From assembly GCF_000524195.1 (NCBI RefSeq), contig NW_020170411.1, positions 787,385 to 851,384 on the forward strand: a stretch of 64,000 nt of DNA, given 5' to 3'. The notes below the pieces were generated by a model. That model was not told where the DNA came from. It saw nothing but the letters and a program-made list of their open reading frames with translations, and did not search any database. This DNA comes from Echinococcus granulosus (Eukaryota; Platyhelminthes; Cestoda; Cyclophyllidea; Taeniidae). The translations under genes and the position numbers were made by a program. Within the stretch, counting starts at the first letter, position 1. Every line of letters starts with the position of its first letter. Positions 13,801 to 33,300 of this stretch are shown piece after piece.

Positions 13801-16800
13801 GCATTTCTAAATATAACAGCAAGCTATGCTGAGCATTGGTTGGGGATGCAGTTTTCATACCTTGGAATGCGTTTTTCCCCTTGAGAGCATAAATTGTGTA
13901 AAATAACATTAAAAAGAAAACGATAAGATTCCACTACCGCAGTTTTAGCGAAAAAAGTGGTTTTATTCATTCATGCTTTCATAATTATGATACCAGAATT
14001 AAACTGTAGGAATCGTAACGATATAGAAGAGTGGTTTTTAAAGATCAAATCCATTTGTATTAACATTTTGCAATAATTTCCGTTAGCCTACATGTCAAGC
14101 CAGCTTGACAATTGAAATGCAAGTGGAGGAGCTAAAGACACCCATTTCAGAATTCGATGCACCAACAAAATTGAAATCAACCCTAATACAAGTTGCTCTT
14201 TTCCACTTGACCAACTTATTTGAATAAAGGAGATGATGTTGGAGAAATTATATAAAATAAAATTTTATGGTCTCCCCCTTTCCAAATTCATGACGTAACC
14301 TCTAATTTCGTAGACGGGATGGTTGGGAGGGGTGGAGGGAAAGAGACATCTGTTTGTCCTCGCAGATTGTTTCGGTGTTGGAGTGACAAACTCATAATTA
14401 TCAGCTTAGTGGATATGGTAAAGAAAAGCCTAACTAATTGTGGATATATGACTTTTTTGCCTTGGGTTGGGGTTCGAGCATGTGTCAATTGGAATGAAAA
14501 TCTCTATAGCCGCTCAAACAAAATTACATCTTTTCCTGAGAACAGTATTTCCTAGTCAATAAACCGCCCACCCTGCAAAGTTGCATTTTGACACCTTAGT
14601 ACTTTGTCTTAATCAGAACTAATGCTTCTTTTAAACATATTTTTGGTTGAGCTTCTTTCAAAGTCGGTGACAGTAAGTATTGAAGCAAATTAAATCTCTG
14701 AGTAAATCCTTGTAGGAGTTCAAATAGTTTTGGATTAACTCAAAGGTTTGATATGGTCGCACATACGGGAGATCATGCGAAGTGGTTGAAAGCCGTAAAC
14801 CATAGACAAGGTGTCTATCAAGCACCAGAAAAACAAAACTGCGAGTTTAGTAATGCGAGCCTGGGATAGGGAGCTGCGTAAGGAGTGCTGGTGAAAATAA
14901 GGCAGTTTAGTTTGCCGTCATAGCCTTAGGCGATGCCTGATCTAATGAGCGCGACCTACTCCCCCGAGGTTGACAGTGAAGAAATCTGTGCCTGTATCTC
15001 TAGAAAATTAGCATACTCCTATCATCGGTCATCACCGATGAGAGATTATTTTGAACACATTGTTTTGCAGCCAAAAATTTAATCATATGTCGACGGATCA
15101 AAACGTTCATTGCTAATTATTCAGGTTTTCAAAACGAAATGCTTGAGCAAAGAATTTGCACCTTAGAACAAGGCAATATTTGTTTCGTTTGTTTTAAAAT
15201 GTTTTAATATGTCAATTGAGCTAGAACTGAAAGGTGAAAAAGTCTGATGAAATGACAAAGGTTACTGCAAATAAGCAATTTGACATCATTAACTGGGCTT
15301 GATGAGAATACTTTCTGGCTTGTGCTGAGGGCCAGCAGCCTTAAGTCATGCCGATTTACAGCATGGATATTTCTGGTGCCTGGAGATTACAGATGGTTCG
15401 TTGTTAGCTACACACTATATAGCATGGGTGCGATGCTATTCGAAGCAAGGCACATCAAAGTGGGTTACGATGAAGGGTAATAAGGTCAAATTCTTAAAAT
15501 AAATCGCAAGGCAGTGAAAATCACTTAGGGCGTTTAATAGCTCACCAGATACTTAAGGGGCACTAAAACAGGAACGCGGACTACAAAATGCCTAAGTTCA
15601 ACCTGTGAGAGATAATGTGTAAGGTTTGACAAGTTGATCATCCCAAAACAATTTACCAACCACAAAACCACCAGTAAAACAACTCATATCACCACTCAGT
15701 GGAGCAATTGAACGTTAACCATATAATAAGCTAAGCATTTAATTACATTTAAGTAACAATAAATCGCCTATCGAAATGGTTTTGAGCTAAGGACATCAAT
15801 ATAGCACCATTAAAGACCGTATACTTATAATGCTACTTCATAAGCAATACCTCCTAGGAGCATTCTTTAGGAACACTAATAGATGTAGTTATGCCCTAAA
15901 TAACTAGGTACATTAATGAGGTACTGGTACAGTAACATTGAAACACGGATGAGCTACCGCCACACGTACCTTTCTTCAGGCCTCGGATCTTAGATCAAGT
16001 GAGTCGAACACTTGTTTTCACTTCGACCTCTTTTCTCGAAAGAGTAATCCTACTGACTGTATGTCAAGCCTTAAGCTAATTGTCCGTTTCTCACTTAAAT
16101 ATGTTGAGGAGGGGGACAGGCACACTGTAGATTAGCTCAAAACCCCAATTTAAGTGCCGCTCAGGTTATTTGTTTCAGTAACATAGAGCGTCTAGCAATT
16201 TAACTAGTTTTAGATCAAACCACCCAAAAAAGACACTTTTAACACCATCTGGCGTAGTTATCAAGGCTTATATGCTAAAAGCACCTTCAATAAAGCATCA
16301 TTAACAGCAACAAAGGACTTTGTTGAGCTTTTCATCTATGAAAGATATACCTATGATTCAGTTAAATAATAGAACTTCTAATTTCATGAGACGCTTAAGT
16401 CAAACGAGACCCTTTCATTTTCCAGATAAATGGCAAGTGTGTCTATTCAATAATAGCTCCAGTACATGCCCTGGGTGAGTTCAGCCACCAACAGTCAAGA
16501 TTCCAGGCAGCGGTGTTGGTGTGCGCTTTCAACAGGGTTTTGTGATAAAACCTTGTATTAAAGAGAGTGCATACTCTAAGGGTATTTACAGAAAACTCTG
16601 AATATTATGCAATAAATGAAAACTCAGCCGTTTAACAATAAGAAATTTAAACTGTGTAAACCTTTTAATGAAGATTATAGTTGTAGGGCTTGCCAACCGA
16701 GGGCACATAAACCAGTTACCGCTGTGATCCTAAATGGACGACGCATGGCTCATCGCTTGAAGACTTTGCGCGAGAGAGGAACCTTTCATCGGGAGCAACG

Positions 16801-17490
16801 AACATAACCATTCTCGAACATTTGCACTTCTGTTAAACTAGTAGACGTGGAATATCAGGATCGAGGGCACCATGAAACACTTTTTAGGATAAAGTCTTTC
16901 TGTGTCACGTCTTTCCAGCTATTACTAAAACGTGTATTGTGCACAAATCGTACAGAGGACGGTGCGGTAAAATAAATACAGCTTGAGCTTCATAAAATGC
17001 GCTTTTTCTTGGGTAACCTTCGAAGTCCTGGTGTAACTTCAATGCAGTGCGACTTGAAGACATCATACAAAAGATAAAGTGTTGGAAATGTTAAGTGAAA
17101 GGACCGTTTATGGAATATTTTGAATGGTTTCAACTGCGATTTTATTATTAGCTATCTTTTGAATGTAGGTTCTCAGAGAACTGCTGCAGACAGCATAATA
17201 CCGAACACTTGAATAAGCTTTTACAAGTCAGTCACCAACAATGATGTTCAAAGTTCTAAAATGTGATTTTATACATTATTGTGAGATATTAGCAATCTAT
17301 GAATTCATCTACTTAAACTTCTCTCGGATACTGGAGGAAGCCGATTTTTCTATTTGTCTCTGCATTTCTTACATTGAAGGGGAGGGATAGGGCTGCTGTG
17401 ATAAAGTTTACCACATCATAAACCAGTAATTTCAAACAATCGGCAACAAGCAATTGGCTTAAAGAGGAGAAGAGCCCAAGGAGGTAAACG
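10801..17490. other. Intergenic region between the Id and AP-2 genes
   Basis: This is AT-rich sequence with only short open frames that match no family I recognise. It contains a perfect 8-bp inverted repeat with a 4-base loop at 15022-15041. No RNA gene or mobile element could be identified. It could carry enhancers or a distant first exon of the AP-2 gene, since the first recognised AP-2 exon seems to need an upstream coding exon. Confidence 0.5.
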
Positions 17491-17495
17491 CACTT

Positions 17496-17783
17496 GTGAG
17501 AGGAAGAGGTATTGTGATAGGCCGACGCCTCTCCCTTCGAAGTCGCGGGAGCGAGGACCAATCAGCTTGGTGGGGATGCGCCCGGGGCGCGAAGGAAGGG
17601 AGAATCGCCTCTGGCGGCATTCTGAATCGCCCAGAAGCACAGCATACTTCCTCAATAATTTTCAGGCAAAATATCCCTTTTACAGACGTGGTTGCTGCTC
17701 CAAGGTACAAAATTCAAACGTTTACTGAAAAATTGCCGCCGGACACAAACAGTTGATACTTGGATTGCGCTGACTAGATGGAG
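17496..17783 (+). promoter_or_regulatory. Candidate AP-2 promoter and 5' leader
   Basis: A GC-rich island (about 17500-17640) stands out from AT-rich surroundings. It contains CCAATCAG at 17558-17565 and a GC palindrome (GCGCCCGGGGCGC) at about 17578-17590. Open frames on both strands here look like by-products of base composition. At 17778 an ATGGAG is followed directly by a donor-like GTATGT at 17784. Splicing from there to the acceptor at 18318 would give a leader exon, but it does not join the AP-2 reading frame, so a non-coding role is more likely than a coding one. Confidence 0.4.
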
Positions 17784-18318
17784 GTATGTTTAGTGTGAAA
17801 CAATTTGATACTTTATTTTTAAGTCTCCCGTATGAATTTTAATTTTACAGCCAACTCCAACTGATGCACTGCATTCAAGAAAGTCCTACCCGATGTCCTA
17901 AAATCCAATCATGTTTTCTTTTTTAGCACTTTATCATTGCTTTGACCATACAATTATATGTGACCTCAGTGAGTGTGTTTCTTTAGCGTTCGTGTTACCA
18001 CATTATCGGGGAAGCTGAAGTGAAGTCGAACATTTGAGTACTTTACTCGAGACTAAATACTACCTTTCCTTGAGCATGCGTTCTTTATGACTATATAACA
18101 TTGTTTGTTTTTGTGTTTGCTGAAGTTAACATACATATCTGAACTAAAACGAATTAAGAAGCATGAAACAAAGTTTACTATTCCGATGAAAACGAGTATA
18201 GCTAACCTGTCACAAGTTCAAGCTGAACAGCACCAGCCAGCCCACCTTGCTATGATAAGTAGCTCTCAATTTTATTGTTAAAATGACAATGAAATATTTT
18301 TTATGTAGAAGTTTACAG

Positions 18319-24376
<6,058 letters not shown>

Positions 24377-27300
24377 CTATTAAAATTGTAATCAGTTGGA
24401 TATAGCACTACGAAAAACGTGCAACCAATTCTCCATGTTTTGTCTTCTGTGCCCAATCGGAACATTTATAGTCATCGGGACTTACGGTTTTACATGTTTT
24501 TTTGAGGGAAACATAGGCTTAAAGGCATAATTTTTTTGAAATGAATGACCCTTTAAAGAATGAACATTTCAATTTTCATTTTTACGCACTAAATATCTTT
24601 GATGCGGGCAAAGGAACACATTAAGAGGCGAATTTTCAGCATTGTAGACTACGTAGTCAGAACCTTGACGCTTTAAGGGGTTGTAAAGCTACTACTACCA
24701 TTTTGCATTAACAAAATACTAAGACAGTAAATGTGATAAAAGGCTGTTTGAAGGATTTGTGAAACCTTGGGCCAGTTACGATAAAAAACTGAAAAAAGTC
24801 CCGAGTTTGCAAAAAATTTTAAAATACGGCTTTAAATCGGTAACGAATTCCGTAAAAATAAGTGAGGACTAATTCTAGCTTTAAAATATAACGCCACGAG
24901 TAAACAGAAAGTGCTTTCCGGACCGGTTTAAAACCAAAACAATTCCCTACTTGGAAAATACTGTGGTAGCTAAAATTGGCAAAAACCACCCAGAAGTAAT
25001 TATTGCAAAGTGAAGACAATGCATGGCTTCCGCATCAAGGATTGGTTTGGACTGAGTTAGGGAACAGGAACCCGGTATGTTAAATTTATCAGTAATGCTT
25101 GCTTAAATGTTATGAAAAATGTTATACATTCTATTAAAAGCGGTATACACACTCTAATTAATGTCGAGCAATATAACTGAAGTGACTCCACTGCATATGC
25201 TGCTTGGAAAGTGTTTTAAAGTTGTCCATCACTATGGATACAATAGAGCTTATAAACCAGAGTAGCTTTGCGTTGAAAGCAAAGTTATTGTACATCGGTT
25301 TGGTGGGAGTAACCCTTGTCTCATATGGTTTTAGGTGGAGATGAATGGTGAATCACAGCTGCACACTTAAAGTCACTGATGACGTTCAGACACAACGGTG
25401 GTGCGTTGTAAAAGCGTACAGTGGGGCAGAACTCGGAGCATTACAGAGTCCTACTATCTAGTAAACAAGTACAAAAATATCTACAGCAAACTATGTAAGT
25501 TATATTCGTGCGCTGACGGTAAAAGAAGGAAAATGTTAATGCCTTCTAGATAACGTTTTGCCAGGAGGCCACTTTAAAAGGTGATGACCGAGTAAGCTGG
25601 GAATGTTTCGAAAAGTGAGATCCACCGCAAGATGGGAACATTGCCCCTACCTACAAATACAAATGGCTAGGGGGGTTACTGCTTCCTTCAGTGGCTAAAA
25701 TTTTAATCGTGGAATCTACTTGGTATTGAAATCTAACATTTTCTTCTGTAAATATCATTTCACTTAACGTTGCGCTCACTTACGTAGCAATGGAAACTGT
25801 ATGGGAGGAAAACGGTGCTTTATGTTACGTCGAGGGGGATACACACTGCCTTCATTTTCGTCACCATATAAAGATTAGTGGTTTATCCTGCAGAATAGTT
25901 ACCAATTCCTCGGCAGATTAAACATACATAAGGTAAGGATTGCTTCAAAAGAACGTGCATCTAAAAAGCAACGGAAAACTAACTTAGAACAAGTTGCTTA
26001 TAGTAAGAATAAACTGCCTTGCCTAAGTCCAGTATTAATAAGCAGAATCTACTATTGAATTGTTGAAAAAGGTTGGAAAAAATTTTATTCATAATTTTGG
26101 AAAACACCTGGCAATGAAGAACTTTCACTGTTCGCATTTGAGCCTGGTACAAAAAGATGCGAGATCTGTCAAGCCCATTGAAAGAAATCTTCGAACCATC
26201 CAACAACAAACCTAATCCTTGGTGCGCTTGCACCTAAAGAGGGCAAACATAGCGCGGCTAGCAACTTAAAACTGCTCCATAAAGAGGGATGATTGCTACA
26301 TCATGACTCCCTCGCTCCTAGTAAAGGAATATCCATTAAACAATGCGGAATGACCGATGAATCCTACTTCAGGGAAATAATTTTCACAAATAACAGCCTC
26401 TGAGTTAGCTAAGCGCAAAATATAGGGGGATTCTCATTATGGGCATAAATGGTTCTTGAAACATTGACAGTCAGCGGTTAATAGTTCTGTGCAAAATCTG
26501 TGAAAGGCAATTGAAAAGTAGTATGGAAGCTGGTCCTGAGAACTGACCTTTATTTGTGGCTCCAGCAGGAGATTTGTATTCCTAAAGAGGGTTTGTAAAA
26601 CTAAAGTAAATAGACCTAGTTGATTGTACATCTTCACAACCGAACAAAATGATTAATTTGACATACTACCATATGAATGGATATTCATTGTGAATGGGAA
26701 GTAATCTGTGTAATTTACACAGCTCACTTAAATGCTTGAAATGGTAAAATGTTAGACTACCGCTGCCAGTTTTTTATGAAAAAATGTGTCAAAGGTATGC
26801 CCCTCACAGAAACCGCTTCGGAACAATGTAAGGGGTTTACTATTAACAGAGCCAGGGACAAAATGCTGCAACTTACTCCTGAGCACCCTAGTAGGGGTCT
26901 AGCTGCTTTTCTGAATCCCGTAAGATTAGCGATCGAGCAGATTTTGTAACCTTCTAATTACCACAATTTTCAATGCTGTCGCATGAAATCAACTCGCATT
27001 ATCCCAAAGTCGAGACGAGAATGCAGCGGTACTCGGCGGACTGATATCTCATTCTACGCATTTCGTGAATGAATTTACAAAAACATTTTAAATTTGCACT
27101 TAAATTGAGGGATATTGAATGAAATCAACTTCAACCTTTGCATTATGAAGTTCTTCACTGCAGTATGTATTCGGAAATTGATAAATTTAAGAGGATGGGA
27201 ATAAACTTTAGCTTTTATTGTACGCACTTCTTAATGTATATTTATGTCCTTACACGGGAGAAGAAAAGTGATGTGGGAAAGTGGGTGCAATTTCTGGATT

Positions 27301-30300
27301 TTACGCAAATACTTCAGATCAAAGCGGGTATGCAATACCAGACTGAACCTCCTGAATATAAATGTAGGACCAACGAATTTGACACTTCATAATTTGACGA
27401 GTCTTTTTTATTATCGAAAAGCCTTCATCATGAAAACATATGGAATCATGGTACCTCCTTGCTTAAGATGACGTCGTGACAAGTGGCACTATTTTGTGGA
27501 CTATCGGTAGCGGACAAAACTATCTCACAGCTAACATAATTACCGTTTTCATCGAGTCATTTTTTTCTCGTAATATACGTAAAGGTATTAATACATTTAA
27601 AGTTGCAAGGAACTTTGTCACTATTTGGAGCAAGAAGTAGCAACCAGTTCATGAGTTATTTCGTTAGGCAAGCATCAGTACTGGAACTGTACGCTTGAGC
27701 TACCTTCCATGAAGAAGCGCATAAGTCGTTACTCCTTTCACAGCTAGGCGAGCTGAATGGCTATTGCAACTAATCTATACTTTGCTCTAATATATTTCGC
27801 GGCAGCTACACCCAAGCAACTAATGAACATTAAACCTGAGAAGAAAAAGCTAAGGCAAGTTACATGGTGAATACCGAATTATGTGTAATGATGTTGTTCT
27901 CCTTATCTCTCTGGATATATTCAAATTTATAAAAGTGTTTTGCTTTGTCCAACAAATTATGGTAAGATGAGCTTAAAGCAACTGCTGCTAAATTTAGCAC
28001 AGATTCATTGTGAAATGCCGCTTACGACTGCAGCCAAATTGCAGGCAGGATTTACCTTCCCTTTAAACGCAAAATAGCAGTAGGAAATGGTTTGCATCCA
28101 ATCAAGGGAATCAAAGTAGCTTAAATGCCCAATGTTAAATCGCTCTGTATTTAATGTAAAGGCGACAAGCGAATCCTCGTAGCCTTTCCAATAATGTTCT
28201 TAGGCTGGCCTACACCAGAAGAGAGACCTTTGCTTACTCTGCATTTTGCTCCCGTCGCCGTCACTGCCGAAGTTGTGGCCGTTGCAATCCTATCTCCAAT
28301 GTTTGGAGTACTTTCAATAAGAGGAGCAAACCAGCCCCACAAAAGCGGCTACAATGCCTTTGATCTGATGCGCACCAAAATGCCGACACGATACCATTGA
28401 CGCCAATGTTTTTGCTGCATGGGTTTCTTGTGAGAGTGTTGGATTGATTATAGGGATGTTAAATGTGGGCTCCTGCATAGTCGGGGTAGCGAATACAATC
28501 AGTTTGGACTGATCACACTTAATACTACGCCTGCCCAAAAATGGTATCAATTGTTTATGGCTGCCGAACACAGAACGGAGAGGGACTATAAAATTGAAGA
28601 GCTTAAAAACTCAATTATATTAACTAAAGATTAAAGTGTGAATGTGCTTATTTGGCAAATTTTGGAGAGCAAAACATCTAATCTTCCAACTTTTGAACAA
28701 ACATTTTGCAGAAGAATGATTCCATTATTAAGGGGTTTCTTTGAACATAGCGTATTAGGCAGGCTTCATGGTACTTTCTAAGTGGAAAGTTCTGTCACAA
28801 ACTTGGTGAGGTCAGAAGCCAACTTAGAAATTGAGGAGTTTACAAAGCCATCCCTGAAGAAATGCCAATGTAACGGACCGAACAGCAATGCTCACAAAAT
28901 AAGCAAGTCGTACTTTATAAAATAAAAACTGTTCTATCGTGCTCCATAAAACTGCTCTTCACTGTTCTCAAAACTGAGCGGTCTAGTAAATACAGAAAGT
29001 AACTTTAAGTGGTTAAATTCATGTTTGGTATGCATTTGTTGATCTTAATGAAGGGAAACCTGAAGGCCTCCAATAGCCAATAAACTTGATTTAAGGCTAC
29101 GTGGAATTCACTTTTTACACTATCTAGGAAATCCGCAATTTTCAAGCAGTAGTGTCCTCTCTTATTTTGCCTTCATTTTCACTTCTAATAGATGATGCAA
29201 AAGGGCTTTGAACGGCCATAAAAAAGTAGAAAGATATCTGTGGAATTCTAGCCTAACTTGAAGCCATTTTCACATACAAGCAGTTGGCTGAGAATTTACA
29301 AGTCCCCACAAATGCTGCTTCCTGTTTCTGCTTTTTTACATGAACTAGAAATGTGCGTTGGAGATAAACGTGGCACAAATTTGAGACTCGCGAGCAGCCT
29401 AAACACTAAAGTGGTTGTGTTGAAAAACGGTATTAAATTAGACTGTGAACACGGAATTACTACTTCTAACTCGAGCATTGTAAACTAAACAGTCCAGATG
29501 TTGACAACGGTATTACTGCACACTGTGCCCAATAGAAAGCAAGTTTAATGAATTTTTCCTCGTTGTTGAGCAAGAGTTGTATTTCCTCCCTAAATTGATA
29601 ACTCTATGCTAACTTCCCTGCACACTGAAACATAACTATCAATTTGAGAATATTATGAACTGCGCATTAACAAGTGTTCCCCTTCTATTCAGGATGTCTC
29701 TAAAAGTTCCCAATGAAAATATCCGCACTGATAGGATGACTTTATTGGGACTATGTGAACCATGGTAAACATAAACACTGTCCTCATTCGTTTTGCTATC
29801 ATCTTACTGCAATAATTTATCCATTCTTGCCCCGACAAACGAATAAGCAGACTCAGATAAGAGTGAGTGCTTTTGAGCCACTTAATGAAGTAAACTCTGC
29901 TTATCAACATATGGACAGAATTTGCGGCAAATAAGCAAGATTTATTTATTTTAAAGGAAGAATATTCCTTAGCCATTTTTGCCACTTCATTAATGACACG
30001 GGGCTTAGTGACGCTGGTAAAAGTAAAACGGATGATGTCTATAAATAGTAAATTCACATAAAATGAATGTACTACATACGCAACTCGGAAGTCACAAGTC
30101 ATCTCCAGGAATCGCTATGACGCCTTCGGATCCCATGAAAAAGGAGTAGTACAGGTGAAAGAAATATCTTTTTGCATAAAAAGAGCCTCACAAGGGTGCT
30201 TAAAGGGGGAAGTTGTCAGGAATCGTATGTCACAATAGTTAGATGGCATATGCACCTTCCGTTTGTTCTGTCCTTGAATTTGTTTTTGAGTAACCAACGC

Positions 30301-33300
30301 TCACCGGATCCTTCAGTTGTGTGAATAAAGTCAAATTCGTTGTAACTTTCAAGGCGATTCAAGTGAAGCTTATGCCTCATTTAGGCTCCCCGAGTCGGAC
30401 ACTGCCAGAGGGAATGTACAAATTTACTTCGCAAAAATAAATGCTTACCAGTAAAAGTTTACTTCTAGGTTTATATTTATTTCTTTTCCTAGTCCAGTCC
30501 CGTTGGCCAAATGCAATGTAGCCGATCTCGTTGCCTATTTCCCAAGACTCGTTAAACATGATGTCTTTGTTAATATGGCCTAACCTGTTTGATAGTGCAA
30601 ACTAAGGGATAGGATGCTGTAAAATGCTCACAAAATTGCTTATCACAAATAATACATCAAATATTACTATAAATTTTACTAAACTATAATTTGTTCGCAA
30701 GTGCAATTGGAATTATCTGTGGAAATGAAAAATATCCTGTAACTTATACAAAAGTGATTGTCAATATTCCGCGCCTTAAGAGGTATATGTAGTGAGCTAG
30801 TACCAAAATGGCAGTTGCCCAGGAAAAGACACCAAACCAACTTTAAGAAGCCTTTCAAAGGTCTCGGAATAGGGAATTTTAAAAACCAATTACATTATGC
30901 ATTGTGCATGAGATTTGTGGACGAATTACATCCAAATGTAACTATTCCTCCTGCATGTATAACCGCACGTCATTCACTTGTCTTCCATTTATCATACAGC
31001 ACTGGATAAGCTATTACTGAAGAAACTAGACAGTCAGTGTGTAGAGATAAAAAGTTGGTGCTGTATACTGATCCAGCTCCCCTAGTTATTTTATAGTTTA
31101 AGGTCACCATTGGTTCATATTATTCTAAATTAACTCACCAGTCCCTCTATTATACGTCAGTTAAGTGTTCTTGTATTAGACAAAGACTTTAGCAGCTTAA
31201 CTATGGCTAGTTCCCTAAACTAATTAGACAAATTTATTTGTTGCTTACTGGAAACCATTTTCTTTGCATTGATGAATTGCATCTTCCCAAAATTGTTAAT
31301 TTCTTTAATAAAACTGAAGAGGCCTGAAAAAGCTGTTAGTGACTAAAATAAATTTCCTTTCTATTTCGTAAAAGCTCCAGATAACTGTCAAAAAATTTTT
31401 AATCTCAGGGGTGCCTTATATTGTCATTTATAATTTTAGAAAGAAAGCCTCTAAGGAACGATTATAGTAAGGGTTTCTTGATTTATTTACCCACGGTGAT
31501 ACCGCAATACCTATGCGGGTAACGTGCCAACAAATTTGATAGAGTTTATATTTTAGTCTTCCTTCTGATATTACTCCGAGTTATGCAGAAGGGAAGGGCG
31601 TATATTTAGCAATTCGTAGTTCAGTAACAGATCAGTTAGGCAATGTCGGAGACCTTGCACCGGTCGCACGTGCATCGAGATTCGCCATATCCACCCTCCT
31701 GAAAGGCAGTGGTTGTGAATATAAAGAAGCAAAGCATGCACCTCAAACTTTTTTCTTACTGATCAAGTATAGGGTCTTTCCGCCGCATTCCTAAATCCCT
31801 TAAAAGATAAAAGAACAACACCAGGAATGGATCTAGCTAAATAAATGTGCACGCTGACAAAGCTTGGCAATCTGACCGCAAGAGATTGAATTTATTGCAG
31901 GACTTAGCACAGTAAAGGACCTCCCTTTCAAAATATTGCAATAATTTATTTATAGAGATGAAAATAAATAGACACAGAAGTGCATAAACCCATCATCCAC
32001 AATGCGGAAGTTAACGGTATATGCTGATAATTAAATTGGCAAGTAATGAAGCCCCATAGATCTATCAAATACTTAGGTTGATTTTTGAAGCCTGGCGTTG
32101 CAAGAGAACACCTTTGCTTTATGTGAAAAGGGAATGAAAATAACCAAACCGCAAATACATTTGAACAAAAGAATTACGCCTTAATGAAAATGAACTCACG
32201 TAGGTCATTAAAGTTGAGTTGAGGAGGCCATTGACTTCATTTGGAAGACAGATTAAACGTTATGCCAAAAGCCTAATCATCTGCTCAAATGCCGACAAAT
32301 GAGCAACTTCCATACACTGAGGTCTATCACCAAAATAAGATTTTTCATGAAGAAATAAGATGGCTTCGTATAGACACCTGCAATCAATTCCAGCTTATTT
32401 CCCAGCACAGTCTACTCGCCATTTGCGTATACACGAGGAGAATGAATAAAATTATCACGTCAGTGCATAAGCGAAAAACCCTCGGTGGGGAGTTCACTAG
32501 TACAAGCGTCAGGTGGGAGGCAAGTTGGAACAGCTACGTGCGTGTGTGAGGTGGCGGGACAGGCTGGTCGACGGATGGGTCACGCGATGTAGACACATAA
32601 ACTTAATAAGGTGCTGCGGTCATGAACGCGCCTCCAGACTACACTTATTTGGTAGGGCAAAATTTGGCAAATTTACTGCAATGGAATACGGCTATAGTGC
32701 TCATCATGGAGGAAGCTGTTTCACACTTACGTGTTTTAATGTGTTTTTTATACATTGGTCGGAGCTTAAAAATATATTGATGAAATTGGCAAATTTTATA
32801 GCTTGGAATAAATTACTAATGGTAGCGTTATGCATTTTGTTGGAATAATAATTTTCTGCATATAATTATACAATATTCACAATTCGAACTTCCGTTTTAT
32901 TTATGTTTCTGAGGGCCAAATCGATAGCCTCCCAGCCTCTTAACTCGCCAATAATAAATATTCCTCCACAGTGCTGCGACTTATTATGACTCCAGAAAAG
33001 CCTCAAGATGCTAAGATGAATCTATACTAGAAATATTGAAAGCTGTAATAGTTTTCAGACCAGTGGCCTGGCTTTTTTTCAAAAAAACGTCAAATTAAGT
33101 AAGAAGAATGTACATAAAGTACGTGAATCTAAGCGCAGATTTGATTGAGATCGCGGAGTTGAATTGTGGCTGATAAGGCTCTCTGCACATTTGACAAATT
33201 CCTTTCATTGCAATAAGGACAATGGGACTGCATTGTATGGAGGAGGACTCCTCACAAGTAAGGCGCAATTCATGGGATCAAGACTTAAAATGGCCAAGCA

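Noticed and set aside
17496..17756. An 86-residue plus-strand frame and overlapping minus-strand frames
   Set aside because: It starts at GTG, is Arg/Gly-rich because of GC content, overlaps open frames on the other strand and sits where an AP-2 promoter is expected.
29689..30102. A 137-residue minus-strand frame in the gene desert
   Set aside because: It has no recognisable domain, no supporting splice or promoter signals, and is within the length expected by chance in this much sequence.
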